Part shown: positions 34,066 through 42,829 of the stretch, one piece after another
Layout: the number at the start of each line of letters is the position of its first letter
Position numbering within the stretch: the first letter of the stretch is position 1
Source of the DNA: Gemmatimonadaceae bacterium
Lineage (GTDB): Bacteria > Gemmatimonadota > Gemmatimonadetes > Gemmatimonadales > Gemmatimonadaceae
Length of the DNA stretch: 64,000 bases
Assembly: GCA_030835125.1 (NCBI GenBank)
Contig: JAUQWM010000072.1
Span: 1 to 64,000, forward strand
Direction of reading: 5' to 3'
Notes under the pieces: model-generated
The model's input: only the letters and a program-made list of their open reading frames with translations
What the model was told of the DNA's origin: nothing
The model's database searches: none
Program-made: the position numbers and the translations under genes

Positions 34066-35744
34066 GGCACCGGCTTCTGGAAGACCGCCTTGCCGCCGAG
34101 GTACGTCGAGAGGACGCTCGTGTTCAGGATGAGTTCGGGCGGCACGCGCATGATGTCCTGGTCCAGCACCACGAAGTCCGCCAGCTTGCCCGGTTCCAGC
34201 GAGCCGACCTCCTTCTCCATGAAGCCCGAGTACGCGGCCCAGATCGTCATCGACTTGAGCGCCTCCTCGCGGGTCATGCGCTGCTCGGGAAACCACCCAC
34301 CGACCGGCCAGCCCCTGGCGTCCTGCCGCGAGACGGAGGCCATGAACGAGATGAGCGGGTTGGTACGCTCCACCGGAAGGTCGCTGCCATTGGCGATGAC
34401 CACGCCGCTATTCAGCAGCGACCGCCACGCGTATGCGCCGAGCACCCGCGTCGGGCCGAGCCGGTTCACCGCCCAGTACATGTCGCTGGTCTGGTGGCTG
34501 GCCTGCATCGACGGGATCACGCCCAGTTCGGCGAAGCGCGGCACGTCGTCCGGGTGGATGATCTGCGCGTGCTCGATGCGGAACCGGTGGTCCTGGACCG
34601 GAACGTCGGTGAGGGCCTGCTCGAATTCGTTGAGCACCGTCCGGTTGGCGCGGTCGCCGATGGCATGGACGTTGACCTGGAAGCCGCTCCGGAGCGCCTT
34701 GACGGCGACGTCACGCACACGCCCGGCCGGCACCAGCGCGAGGCCGGTGTTGGCCGGATCATCCGAGTACGGCTCGATCAGCGCCGCGCCGCGGGAGCCG
34801 AGGGCGCCGTCCGCGGAGATCTTGATCGCCTTGATCCAGAGGCGGCCATTGTAGAGCCCGAGCTGCGGCCCGCGTTGCAGGTAGTGATCGATCGCGGCGT
34901 CGTTGTTGGCGACCATGACGTAGTCGCGGATGTCGAAGCGGCCCTCGCGCGCCACTTCCTCGTAGACGTCGATGACGGCGCGGCCGACGCCGGCGTCGTG
35001 GACGCTGGTCAGGCCCCAGCGGTTCATCTCGGCGATGGCGGCCTGCACCGCGGTCTTCAACTGCTCCTTCGACGCGGGCGGCACGTGGCGATTCACCAGG
35101 CCCATGGCCGCGTCCACCAGGACACCGGTCGGCGCCCCGCCGGCACCGCGCTCGAGGCGGCCACCGGACGGATCCCTGGTCTCCGAGGTGAGTGACGCCG
35201 CCTTCATGGCGGCGGCGTTCACGAGCGTGGCATGGCCGTCGATGCGCGTCAGGACGACCGGATGGTCGGGCACGGCGCGGGACAGGGCCTCGTGGGTGGG
35301 GAAGCGCGTGTCCCCCCAGTCGTTCTGGTCCCAGCCCCGGCCCTGGATCCAGGTGCCGGCGGGCGTCTCGCGAGCGCGGGCGGCGACGCGGGCCACGACT
35401 TCGTCGTACGACGTCGTGCCGACGAGGTCGACGTTGCGCAGGGAATTGCCGAGGTTGAGGAGGTGCACGTGGGCATCGATCATGCCGGGAATGACCGTGC
35501 GTCCATGCAGGTCGAGGACCTGCGTGGCGGGTCCCCGCATGGTCATGATCCCGCGCGCGGGTCCGGTGGCGACCACCCGTCCGTCGCGGATCGCCATGGC
35601 TTCCACGACGGGGCGGTTCTCGTCCACCGTGTAGATGCGGGCATTGGTGACGATGAGGTCGGCCACCTGGGCCGCCGCCGTGCGGGGCACGAAGGCGACA
35701 AGGGGCGTGAGGACGAGCGCGAGGGCAAGGCGACGATTCGTCAT
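34062..35744 (-). CDS. Secreted amidohydrolase (YtcJ-like)
   Basis: This 560-aa exported metal-dependent hydrolase has a signal peptide (ending near TAAAQ), the HxH metal motif in DAHVHLL, further ligands in HAIGDRANR and EHAQIIHP, and Asp in NGSDLPVER, with the C-terminal Asp/Gly-rich fold SLEPGKLADFVVLD. It matches the YtcJ/exoenzyme-regulatory amidohydrolase group. The substrate is unknown. It is followed by a membrane protein and a BtuF-like protein, suggesting a small uptake-degradation operon. Confidence 0.85.
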   Translation of the reverse strand: MTNRRLALALVLTPLVAFVPRTAAAQVADLIVTNARIYTVDENRPVVEAMAIRDGRVVATGPARGIMTMRGPATQVLDLHGRTVIPGMIDAHVHLLNLGNSLRNVDLVGTTSYDEVVARVAARARETPAGTWIQGRGWDQNDWGDTRFPTHEALSRAVPDHPVVLTRIDGHATLVNAAAMKAASLTSETRDPSGGRLERGAGGAPTGVLVDAAMGLVNRHVPPASKEQLKTAVQAAIAEMNRWGLTSVHDAGVGRAVIDVYEEVAREGRFDIRDYVMVANNDAAIDHYLQRGPQLGLYNGRLWIKAIKISADGALGSRGAALIEPYSDDPANTGLALVPAGRVRDVAVKALRSGFQVNVHAIGDRANRTVLNEFEQALTDVPVQDHRFRIEHAQIIHPDDVPRFAELGVIPSMQASHQTSDMYWAVNRLGPTRVLGAYAWRSLLNSGVVIANGSDLPVERTNPLISFMASVSRQDARGWPVGGWFPEQRMTREEALKSMTIWAAYSGFMEKEVGSLEPGKLADFVVLDQDIMRVPPELILNTSVLSTYLGGKAVFQKPVP

Positions 35745-35896
35745 GATCGGATGAACGGGGTGAGGTCAGCGCCGTCGAGTATGCACGCGGGCGACGTGAT
35801 CAATCAATGGCGGCGCTGGGACGCGGGATCACCTTCGTCCCCGGTTCCCGCGCGCCGCGCCCGATTAGACTTCGGTCGACCTTCATCCCCAGCCGC

Positions 35897-37714
35897 GTGA
35901 ATCGCCGATCCCTGCCCGTCCTCCTGGCCAGCGTGGCGCTGGCGAATCCAACCGCTGGCCAGCGTCCGGTGACCCGCCCGGCCGCGCCGGTATCGGCCGC
36001 CATCACGAACGTGCGGTACACCGTCACGTTCGACCGGGCGGCCGCCTCCCAGCGGAGCCTGCGCGTCTCGATGACGTTCGGCGTGGCGGGGCGCGAGCCG
36101 GTCCTGCTGTCGTTTCCGGCCTGGACGCCGGGCGCCTACGAGATCTCCGATTACGCACGGAAGGTGTCGCAGCTGGCGGTGACCGGGGAGGGCGGCACCC
36201 CTCGCTGGGACAAGCTGGATCCCGACACGTGGCGCGTGATGCCTGCCGGCGCTCGCTCGGTGACCGTCGCGTTCTCGTTCGCCGCCGACTCCATGGACAA
36301 CGCGATGGCGTGGGCGAAACCTGACTTCGCGTTCTTCAACGGCACCAACCTGCTGCCGTATCCCGAGGGCCGCAGCACCGCGTTCGCGGCCACGGTGAGC
36401 GTCCGCACCGAGCCCGATTGGCAGGTGGTGACGGGAATGGCGCCCGGCGCCACGGCGGGCACGTACACCGCCGCCAACTACCACGACCTGGTGGACATGC
36501 CGTTCTTCGTTGGGCCGCTCGACGTGGACAGCGCGCGCGTGGGCGAGACCATGGTGCGCACCGCGACCTACCCGCGCGGCATCCTGGCCGGGGCCAATCG
36601 CGAGCGGTTCTGGCGCCACGTGCAGGGGATGTTCCCCCCGATGTCCAAGGTGTTCGGCGAGACGCCGGTGCCCGTGTACACGAACCTGATCGTCTTCGAC
36701 TCGACCATGGGCGGCGCCTCCGCGCTGGAGCACCAGAACTCGCACCTCGGGATCTACTCGCCGTTCATCGTCGACCATGAATTCCTGCCGTCGATCACCG
36801 CGCACGAGATCTTCCACCTGTGGAACGTGAAGCGGATGCGGCCGGCCGACCTGGTCCCGTACCGGTACGACCAGCCGCAACCCACGACGTGGCTGTGGGT
36901 GAGCGAGGGCATCACGGACTATTACGCCGACCTGGCGCAGGTACGCGGCGGGATCATCGACTCGACCGACTTCCTTCGCGTGACGACGGGCAAGATGTTG
37001 GAGGTAGCGGCGGTGCCGCCCATCGCGCTCGAGGACGCCTCGCTGTCGGCCTGGATCGGTCCCACCGACGGCACGCACTACATCTACTACCCGAAGGGAT
37101 CGCTGGCCGGGTTCCTGCTCGACATCCTCATCCGCGATGCCAGCGACAACGCCCACTCGCTCGACACGGTCATGCGCGACGTGTACCAGGCGACCTACAA
37201 GGCCGGTCGCGGCTTCACGGCGACCGACTGGTGGGCCGCGGTGTCGCGTGCCGCCGGGGGCAAGTCGTTCGCCGACTTCAACACGCGGTACATCGACGGC
37301 CGCGAGCCGTATCCGTGGTCGTCGACCCTGCCGCTGGCGGGGCTGCGGCTCAACGTGGACTCGATCCGCGAGCCGTGGATCGGGGTCTCGACGAATGTCG
37401 ACTCCGGCGGCGTGATGGTGATGGAGGTTGAGCCGGCCGGGGCGGCGAAGGAAGCCGGCGTCGAGGTGGGCGACTACCTCGTCCGCGTCGGCGACATCGC
37501 CGTGAGCGACCCCGATTTCGGGGCGCGCTACCGGGCTCGTTATGCGCGCAGCGACGGCGAGCGGATCGACCTCGTCGTCAGGCGCCGGGGCGAGGAGCGC
37601 ACCCTGCAGTTGCCGGTGCGGAACCGGCTCCGCACGGTCGAGTCCATCGTCTTCGACCGGGGCGCCTCGCCGAAGGCCGTACGGATCCGGTCGGGAATCC
37701 TGCGCGGCGGCTGA
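35897..37714 (+). CDS. M61-family metallopeptidase with PDZ domain
   Basis: This 605-aa exported peptidase has a signal peptide (ending near PTAGQ), an N-terminal beta domain, a gluzincin catalytic domain with HEIFH and downstream SEGITDYYAD (Glu ligand), and a C-terminal PDZ domain (about 510-590). M61 enzymes, such as glycyl aminopeptidase, remove N-terminal residues. GTG 35897 puts the signal peptide at the N terminus; the ATG at 35807 would add 30 residues in front of it. Confidence 0.88.
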   Translation: MNRRSLPVLLASVALANPTAGQRPVTRPAAPVSAAITNVRYTVTFDRAAASQRSLRVSMTFGVAGREPVLLSFPAWTPGAYEISDYARKVSQLAVTGEGGTPRWDKLDPDTWRVMPAGARSVTVAFSFAADSMDNAMAWAKPDFAFFNGTNLLPYPEGRSTAFAATVSVRTEPDWQVVTGMAPGATAGTYTAANYHDLVDMPFFVGPLDVDSARVGETMVRTATYPRGILAGANRERFWRHVQGMFPPMSKVFGETPVPVYTNLIVFDSTMGGASALEHQNSHLGIYSPFIVDHEFLPSITAHEIFHLWNVKRMRPADLVPYRYDQPQPTTWLWVSEGITDYYADLAQVRGGIIDSTDFLRVTTGKMLEVAAVPPIALEDASLSAWIGPTDGTHYIYYPKGSLAGFLLDILIRDASDNAHSLDTVMRDVYQATYKAGRGFTATDWWAAVSRAAGGKSFADFNTRYIDGREPYPWSSTLPLAGLRLNVDSIREPWIGVSTNVDSGGVMVMEVEPAGAAKEAGVEVGDYLVRVGDIAVSDPDFGARYRARYARSDGERIDLVVRRRGEERTLQLPVRNRLRTVESIVFDRGASPKAVRIRSGILRGG

Positions 37715-37728
37715 CCGCCGCCCGCGCG

Positions 37729-38214
37729 TCAGGGCGTGAGCGCCTTCCGGAGGAGCATGAGCTGCCCGGCGTGGTAGGCGTTGTGCTGGGCCACGCCGCT
37801 CACGAGCGCCCGGTACGTGACGGGGCCGCCGTCGTCCCGCGATTTCTTCGGGTCGACGGGGTCGTCCAGCCGGGTCGGGTCGAATCCCGCGACCGCATCG
37901 ATCAACTGCGCGTGACGCCGTCCCAGGAGGGCCAGCACGTCGGCCCACGCCGCCTCGTCGACCGCCACGGTTGGGACGGGGAAGTCACCATCGGCCGGCA
38001 TGCCCGGCGGATTTCCCTGGAGTCGTGACGCCGCCTCGCCCATCCAGGCGGCGATATGGTGCGCGAGCTCGTACATGGTGTGCGCCCCGGGCACGGGACG
38101 CCTTCCGGCTTCGGCGGCCGAGAGATTCGCGACCGCATCGAGCACCGAGGGACCGTGCCAGGCATGGCCCTCGATGCTGCGGCGGAGGTCAGCGAGCAGG
38201 TGGTCGGAGGGCAT
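37729..38214 (-). CDS. DinB/YfiT-like metal-binding protein
   Basis: This 161-aa protein has the DinB four-helix fold with its three histidines: one near the start (HGPS), one in ELAHHIA and one in HNAYHAGQ. Family members are stress-induced metalloproteins, sometimes thiol transferases; no enzymatic claim is possible here. It is convergent with the M61 peptidase. A short GTTGCGA heptamer repeat (38221-38241) lies seven bases upstream of its start. Confidence 0.85.
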   Translation of the reverse strand: MPSDHLLADLRRSIEGHAWHGPSVLDAVANLSAAEAGRRPVPGAHTMYELAHHIAAWMGEAASRLQGNPPGMPADGDFPVPTVAVDEAAWADVLALLGRRHAQLIDAVAGFDPTRLDDPVDPKKSRDDGGPVTYRALVSGVAQHNAYHAGQLMLLRKALTP

Positions 38215-38220
38215 GGACGA

Positions 38221-38241
38221 GTTGCGAGTTGCGAGTTGCGC
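38221..38241 (-). repeat. Short GTTGCGA heptamer array
   Basis: Two exact GTTGCGA units (38221-38227, 38228-38234) and a third with one change (38235-38241) lie between the DinB start and the M24 peptidase end. Same 7-bp repeat class as elsewhere; it probably covers the DinB leader. Confidence 0.7.
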
Positions 38242-38245
38242 GGGT

Positions 38246-39769
38246 TCACATCTTCGGGTTGCAGGCTTTCGGCGCGGGAGTCGACCCGGGCTTCGCGGCG
38301 CGCGGGTCGACGACCGTGGCCCCGTACCACGCGGCCCGCTCGCCGTCGCGCACCTGCGGGCCCCGCACCGGTTCGCGCATCAGCGCCTCCACCTCGCTCG
38401 CCTCACGGGCGACGCAGGACACCCACTTCACGCCGTCCTCGGTGACGACGTAGTTGTCCTCGATGCGCACGCCCACGTCGGCGTACTTCCGAACGGCGGG
38501 GGCGATCTTCGCGATCAAGGCCTCATTGCCGGCCTTCGGGATGATGTCGAGCAGCTCGCCACGCACGTAGATCCCTGGCTCGATGCTGTAGGCGCTGCCG
38601 ACGCCGATGGCGGTGCGGTCCTTCTGGTCCGGATCGTGGACGGCAAGGCCGATTCCGTGACCGAGGCCGTGCATGTAGTAGAGCGAGGCCTGGGTACACC
38701 GTCCGGAGTTGTTGTTGCTGCAGGCGTAGGTCGCCGTCGGCGACTCGATGAGCCCGAGGCGGGTCAACCCCTCGGCGATCACGGTGGAAGCGGCGCGGCT
38801 CACGTCCCGCCACGGCACTCCCGGCTTGGCGGCGCGCTCGGCAGCCGCCTGGGCGTCGCGCACCACCTGGTACACTTCGCGCTGCGCCGGCGTGAAGGAA
38901 CCACTGACCGGGAAGGTGCGCGTCACGTCGGCGGCATACCCACCGAACGACGCCGCGGCATCGATCAGGAGCAGGTCACCCGCCTTCATGTAGCGGTCGT
39001 CGCGATTGTAGTGCAGCACGGTGCTGTTCGGTCCCGAGCCCACGATCGAGGCGTAGGCGGGGCGGTCCGCGCCATAGCGGCGGAAGGTGTACTCCAGCAG
39101 GGCCTGGACCTCGAACTCGTTCATGCCCGGCTCGAGCGCGCGGGCTGCCTCGGCGTGCGCTTCCATCGTGATGGCGGCGGCGCGCTGGATGAGGTCCAGC
39201 TCGGCGGCGCTCTTCCTGGACCGCATCTCGGTGACGATCTCATTGGCGTCGGTCACCTGGAGGCCGGAGTGCTTCCGGCGAAGCTCGTCGATGAAGCGGT
39301 CGTCGTGGTTGAGCGTGTCGCCGCCCTCGGCCAGGTCGGCGTGAAAGGCCAGCCGTGGCGACAACCGCAGCAGGGAGTCGACCGTGGGCGCGAACTCGCG
39401 GATCGGGCGGGCCGGGAGGCCGGTGGCTTTCCCGGCGGAGTCGGGGCCATACCGCCGGCCCGACCACACTTCCTGCGCCGGATTCTTCGCCTGCACGAAG
39501 AGCGTCCACGACGACTCGCTGCCGCGCTTGTTGAGGACCAGCGCGGCGTCCGCCTCGCGATACCCGCTGAGGTAGAGCATGCCCGCCGACTGGTAAAAGG
39601 ACAGGTAATCCTGCACCGGGGATTCGGCGCCCCGGACCACGAACACGCCGTCGGGAAGTCGCGCCGCCAGGGTGGCGCGCCGCTGGGCGTATTCCTGTTC
39701 AGTGACCTGGGCTGCGCCTGACGAGGCGAGCGCGGCGATCGCGATCAGCGAGAGGACCGAAAGGCGCAA
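38246..39769 (-). CDS. Exported Xaa-Pro aminopeptidase (M24)
   Basis: This 507-aa exported peptidase has a signal peptide ending near SSGAAQ and the M24 pita-bread domain: Asp ligands in LLIDAAASFGGYAADVTRTF, His in HGLGHGIGLAVHD, Glu in SIEPGIY and in RIEDNYVV. N-terminal residues 25-150 form the creatinase-like accessory domain. The start is TTG 39769, supported by GGAG six bases upstream. It removes N-terminal residues before proline. Confidence 0.88.
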   Translation of the reverse strand: MRLSVLSLIAIAALASSGAAQVTEQEYAQRRATLAARLPDGVFVVRGAESPVQDYLSFYQSAGMLYLSGYREADAALVLNKRGSESSWTLFVQAKNPAQEVWSGRRYGPDSAGKATGLPARPIREFAPTVDSLLRLSPRLAFHADLAEGGDTLNHDDRFIDELRRKHSGLQVTDANEIVTEMRSRKSAAELDLIQRAAAITMEAHAEAARALEPGMNEFEVQALLEYTFRRYGADRPAYASIVGSGPNSTVLHYNRDDRYMKAGDLLLIDAAASFGGYAADVTRTFPVSGSFTPAQREVYQVVRDAQAAAERAAKPGVPWRDVSRAASTVIAEGLTRLGLIESPTATYACSNNNSGRCTQASLYYMHGLGHGIGLAVHDPDQKDRTAIGVGSAYSIEPGIYVRGELLDIIPKAGNEALIAKIAPAVRKYADVGVRIEDNYVVTEDGVKWVSCVAREASEVEALMREPVRGPQVRDGERAAWYGATVVDPRAAKPGSTPAPKACNPKM

Positions 39770-39792
39770 CGGAGTCTCCGGACGAAGTATGG

Positions 39793-40968
39793 CTACCTGA
39801 GGATCTGCTTCGAGATGGTGTGCAACTGCATGTTCGACGTCCCTTCGTAGATCGTCCCGATCTTGGCGTCGCGGTAGAACTTCTCGACCGGGAAGTCCCG
39901 GGTATACCCGTAGCCACCGAACAGTTCGACGCAGAGCGACGTGATGCGCTCACAGACCTGCGACGACAGGAGCTTGGCCATGGCGCCTTCCTTCTGCACA
40001 TCCTGGCCGGCGTCGCGCATCCGGGACGCGTTGTAGACCAGGAGGCGCGCGGCCTCGAGTTCGGTCGCCGCCTGCGCGAGCTGGAACTGGACGCCCTGAA
40101 ACTCGGCGATCGGCTTCCCGAACTGCTGCCGTTCCTTCACGTAGGCGATGGTGGCGTCGAGGGCGCCCCTCGCCACGCCGATCATCTGGGCGCCGATCCC
40201 GATCCGGCCACCATTGAGCGTGTCGATCGCGATGCGATACCCCTGTCCCACGGGGCCAAGGACGTTCGCGGCCGGCACTTCGCAGTCATCGAGGATCAGC
40301 TCGGTCGTGCTGGAGGCGCGGATGCCGAGCTTGTCCTCCTTGCGACCGACAGCGAACCCCTTGAAGTCCCGCTCGACGATGAACGCGGTGATGCCGCGGT
40401 GTCCCGCCGCCGGGTCGGCATTGGCGAACACCACGTAGATCCCCGCCTCCGCACCGTTGGTGATCCACATCTTCCGGCCGGTGAGCCGCCAGACGTCGTC
40501 CCGCAGTTCGGCGCGGGTCGCCAGCCCGAAGGCGTCGGACCCGGACCCAGGCTCGGAGAGCGCGTATGCGCCGACCGTATCGGCGGTGAGCCGTGGCAGG
40601 TAGCGCGCCTTCTGCTCGGCGTTCCCGTATCGGCCGATCGGGTAATTGACCAGCGTGTTCTGCACGTCGACGATGATGGCGGCGGAGGCATCGACCCGGC
40701 TGATGGCCTCCACGGCGAGGGTCACCATCATCAGGCTCCCGGCGGCGCCGCCGTACTGCTCCTCGACCTCGATTCCCATCAGGCCAAGGTCGAACGTGGC
40801 CTTGATGAGCGCGGGATCGAGCCGCGCCGCCTTCTCCATGTCGTATACGCGCGGTCGCACTTCATCCTCGGCGAATGCCGCCACCGCGTCGCGGAAGAGC
40901 GCTTCGTCCCCGGAGAGGTTCGTCAGCGGGCCAATGGTCCGCGAATCGGAGGCTTCGACTGGCGACAT
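39793..40968 (-). CDS. Acyl-CoA dehydrogenase
   Basis: This 391-aa FAD enzyme oxidises acyl-CoA thioesters. It has the Phe/Tyr-adjacent motif AYALSEPGSGSDA, the FAD motif TGRKMWITNG, and the catalytic Glu in IYEGTSNMQ near the end, with ELFGGYGYTRD before it. Domain order and length are normal. It is a single gene here, without acyl-CoA ligase or ETF neighbours, so chain-length preference cannot be read from context. Confidence 0.93.
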   Translation of the reverse strand: MSPVEASDSRTIGPLTNLSGDEALFRDAVAAFAEDEVRPRVYDMEKAARLDPALIKATFDLGLMGIEVEEQYGGAAGSLMMVTLAVEAISRVDASAAIIVDVQNTLVNYPIGRYGNAEQKARYLPRLTADTVGAYALSEPGSGSDAFGLATRAELRDDVWRLTGRKMWITNGAEAGIYVVFANADPAAGHRGITAFIVERDFKGFAVGRKEDKLGIRASSTTELILDDCEVPAANVLGPVGQGYRIAIDTLNGGRIGIGAQMIGVARGALDATIAYVKERQQFGKPIAEFQGVQFQLAQAATELEAARLLVYNASRMRDAGQDVQKEGAMAKLLSSQVCERITSLCVELFGGYGYTRDFPVEKFYRDAKIGTIYEGTSNMQLHTISKQILR

Positions 40969-41086
40969 GTGGGAAGGAGAGCGGGACTCCCAGGGTGCTC
41001 CTGAGTCCGTTGGACCGGTTCCCCCAACGATAGCGCCCCGTGGCGTTCAGGCGAAGACTCGAGGGACGAACCCCCGTGTGAGCGCG

Positions 41087-41116
41087 TTGCACCGTCCTGC
41101 CGCGGCTCACTATACT
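41087..41116 (+). promoter_or_regulatory. Sigma-70-like promoter of the polysaccharide gene at 41129
   Basis: TTGCAC (41087-41092) and TATACT (41111-41116) are 18 bp apart; the -10 matches the consensus in five of six positions. Predicted transcription start is about six bases before ATG 41129, so the message would be nearly leaderless unless translation starts at ATG 41171. Confidence 0.6.
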
Positions 41117-41128
41117 GCGCGCGCCTGA

Positions 41129-42829
41129 ATGGATTCCGCCGACCCCGAGGGTTCTCGCATCGTTGACCCCATGCCGCCCCTTCGCCTGGGGTTGCTGGTG
41201 GATTCCCTGACCCAACCGGCCTGGGTCGAGCGCGCCTTGCGACGGGTGGTGGAGGACGGGAACGGCGAGTTTGTCCTGGTCGTACGCAATGCCGCGCCTG
41301 CTCCGGCCGTGGCATCGTCCCGCGCTGCCTCCTGGTGGCGGAATCGCGGGCAACTGCTGTACGGCCTGTTCCGGCGCCTGGAACGGCGGGCACTCGCCGG
41401 AAGGCCGGATCCCTTCGCGCCGACCGATATCTCTGCCCTCGTTGCGGGGGTCCCGGTCGTCGACGTGGTCCCGGCACAATCCCGGGTCGCCGACGTGATC
41501 GGGGATGACGACCTCGAACGGATCCGCGCGGCCGCCCCGGATGTCCTGGTGCGGCTGGGTTTCCGGATCCTGCGCGGCGGGATCCTGGGCGTCGCGCGGC
41601 TGGGTGTATGGTCGTACCATCACGGCGATCACGAACGCTACCGCGGCGGTCCGCCAGCGTTCTGGGAGGTCATGGAAGGGAATCCCGTGACGGGGACGAT
41701 CCTGCAACGCCTGACCGAGTCCCTGGATGACGGCGAGGTGCTGTACCGGTCCTGGAGCGCGACGAACCCGTTTTCGGTCGCGCGGAGCCGGGCGGGCATC
41801 TACTGGAAGGGATCCGAATTCCTGGCGCGCGTCCTGCAACGCGTTCGGGACGAGGGTGCCACGGCCGGGGCCCCGCCGGTGTCCACCTACGGCCATCGCC
41901 TGTACGTGACGCCCACCAATCGCGAGATGGCGTCGGGGCTGGTGCGCCTGGCCAGGCGCCGCGTACGGGAGAAGTGGAACGAGGTGATGACGATCGATCA
42001 GTGGTTCATGGCGTATCGATTCCGCGCCGGGCTGCCTGACGACAACCGGGAGCCGGACATGACACCGTTCCGGTTTCGTCCGATCCTGCCGCCAAAAGAC
42101 CGGTTCTGGGCCGACCCGTTCCCGATGCAGGTGGGTGGCGGGTACTTCGTCCTCTTCGAGGACTACCCGTACGCGACGAGACGCGGGGTGATCTCGGCCC
42201 TGGAGCTGGGACCGAAGGGCCCGGTGGGCGCGCCGGCCGTGGTGCTGTCGTGCGACTACCACCTGTCCTATCCGTTCCTGTTCACCTGGCGCGGAGAGAC
42301 GTTCATGATGCCCGAGACCGCGGATGCCGGACGGGTCGAGGTGTACCGCGCGGTGAAGGCGCCCTACGAGTGGACGCTCGAGTCGGTCGTGTTGAACGGT
42401 GCCCCGATGGCCGACTGCACGGTGGCGGAGATTGAGGGCCGGTGGTGGATGTTCGCGAACACGGCGGTCCCCGGGGCGTCCTTCTGGGACGAGTTGCACG
42501 CCTTCCATGGCCCGGGTCCACTGGGTCCGTGGACGCCGCACCGCGCCAATCCGGTCGTCTCGGACGTTCGCCGTGCGAGGCCCGCGGGCGGGCTGTTCCG
42601 GCGTGGTGGCGAGTGGTTCCGACCTTCCCAGGACTGCTCGAACGGCTACGGCGGTGCCCTGAACATCCAGCGCATCCGCCGGCTCGACCTGTCAGGCTAC
42701 GAAGAGGAGAGCGTCGGCCGAGTGTCCCCCGACTGGCAACCGGGGCTGACCGGGGTTCACACCGTCAACGCGGCGGGAGGACTGACCGTCATCGACGCCA
42801 AGCGAAGGGTCTCGCGGTTGCCGGGCTAG
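41129..42829 (+). CDS. Formyltransferase-like/beta-propeller fusion protein (polysaccharide region)
   Basis: This 566-aa cytoplasmic protein has an N-terminal formyltransferase-like domain (about 15-240, with YHHGDHERYRGGPPAFWEV and the Asp motif LDDGEVLYR) and a C-terminal domain (about 300-560) resembling the beta-propeller part of glucosamine inositolphosphorylceramide transferase-like proteins (DRFWADPFP, FLFTWRGETFMMPET). In the formyltransferase site the usual Asn before His is not evident (SYHHGD). A role in modifying an amino sugar is inferred. It starts the exopolysaccharide region; start ATG 41129 or ATG 41171. The stop is shared (CTAG) with the convergent glycosyltransferase. Confidence 0.65.
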   Translation: MDSADPEGSRIVDPMPPLRLGLLVDSLTQPAWVERALRRVVEDGNGEFVLVVRNAAPAPAVASSRAASWWRNRGQLLYGLFRRLERRALAGRPDPFAPTDISALVAGVPVVDVVPAQSRVADVIGDDDLERIRAAAPDVLVRLGFRILRGGILGVARLGVWSYHHGDHERYRGGPPAFWEVMEGNPVTGTILQRLTESLDDGEVLYRSWSATNPFSVARSRAGIYWKGSEFLARVLQRVRDEGATAGAPPVSTYGHRLYVTPTNREMASGLVRLARRRVREKWNEVMTIDQWFMAYRFRAGLPDDNREPDMTPFRFRPILPPKDRFWADPFPMQVGGGYFVLFEDYPYATRRGVISALELGPKGPVGAPAVVLSCDYHLSYPFLFTWRGETFMMPETADAGRVEVYRAVKAPYEWTLESVVLNGAPMADCTVAEIEGRWWMFANTAVPGASFWDELHAFHGPGPLGPWTPHRANPVVSDVRRARPAGGLFRRGGEWFRPSQDCSNGYGGALNIQRIRRLDLSGYEEESVGRVSPDWQPGLTGVHTVNAAGGLTVIDAKRRVSRLPG

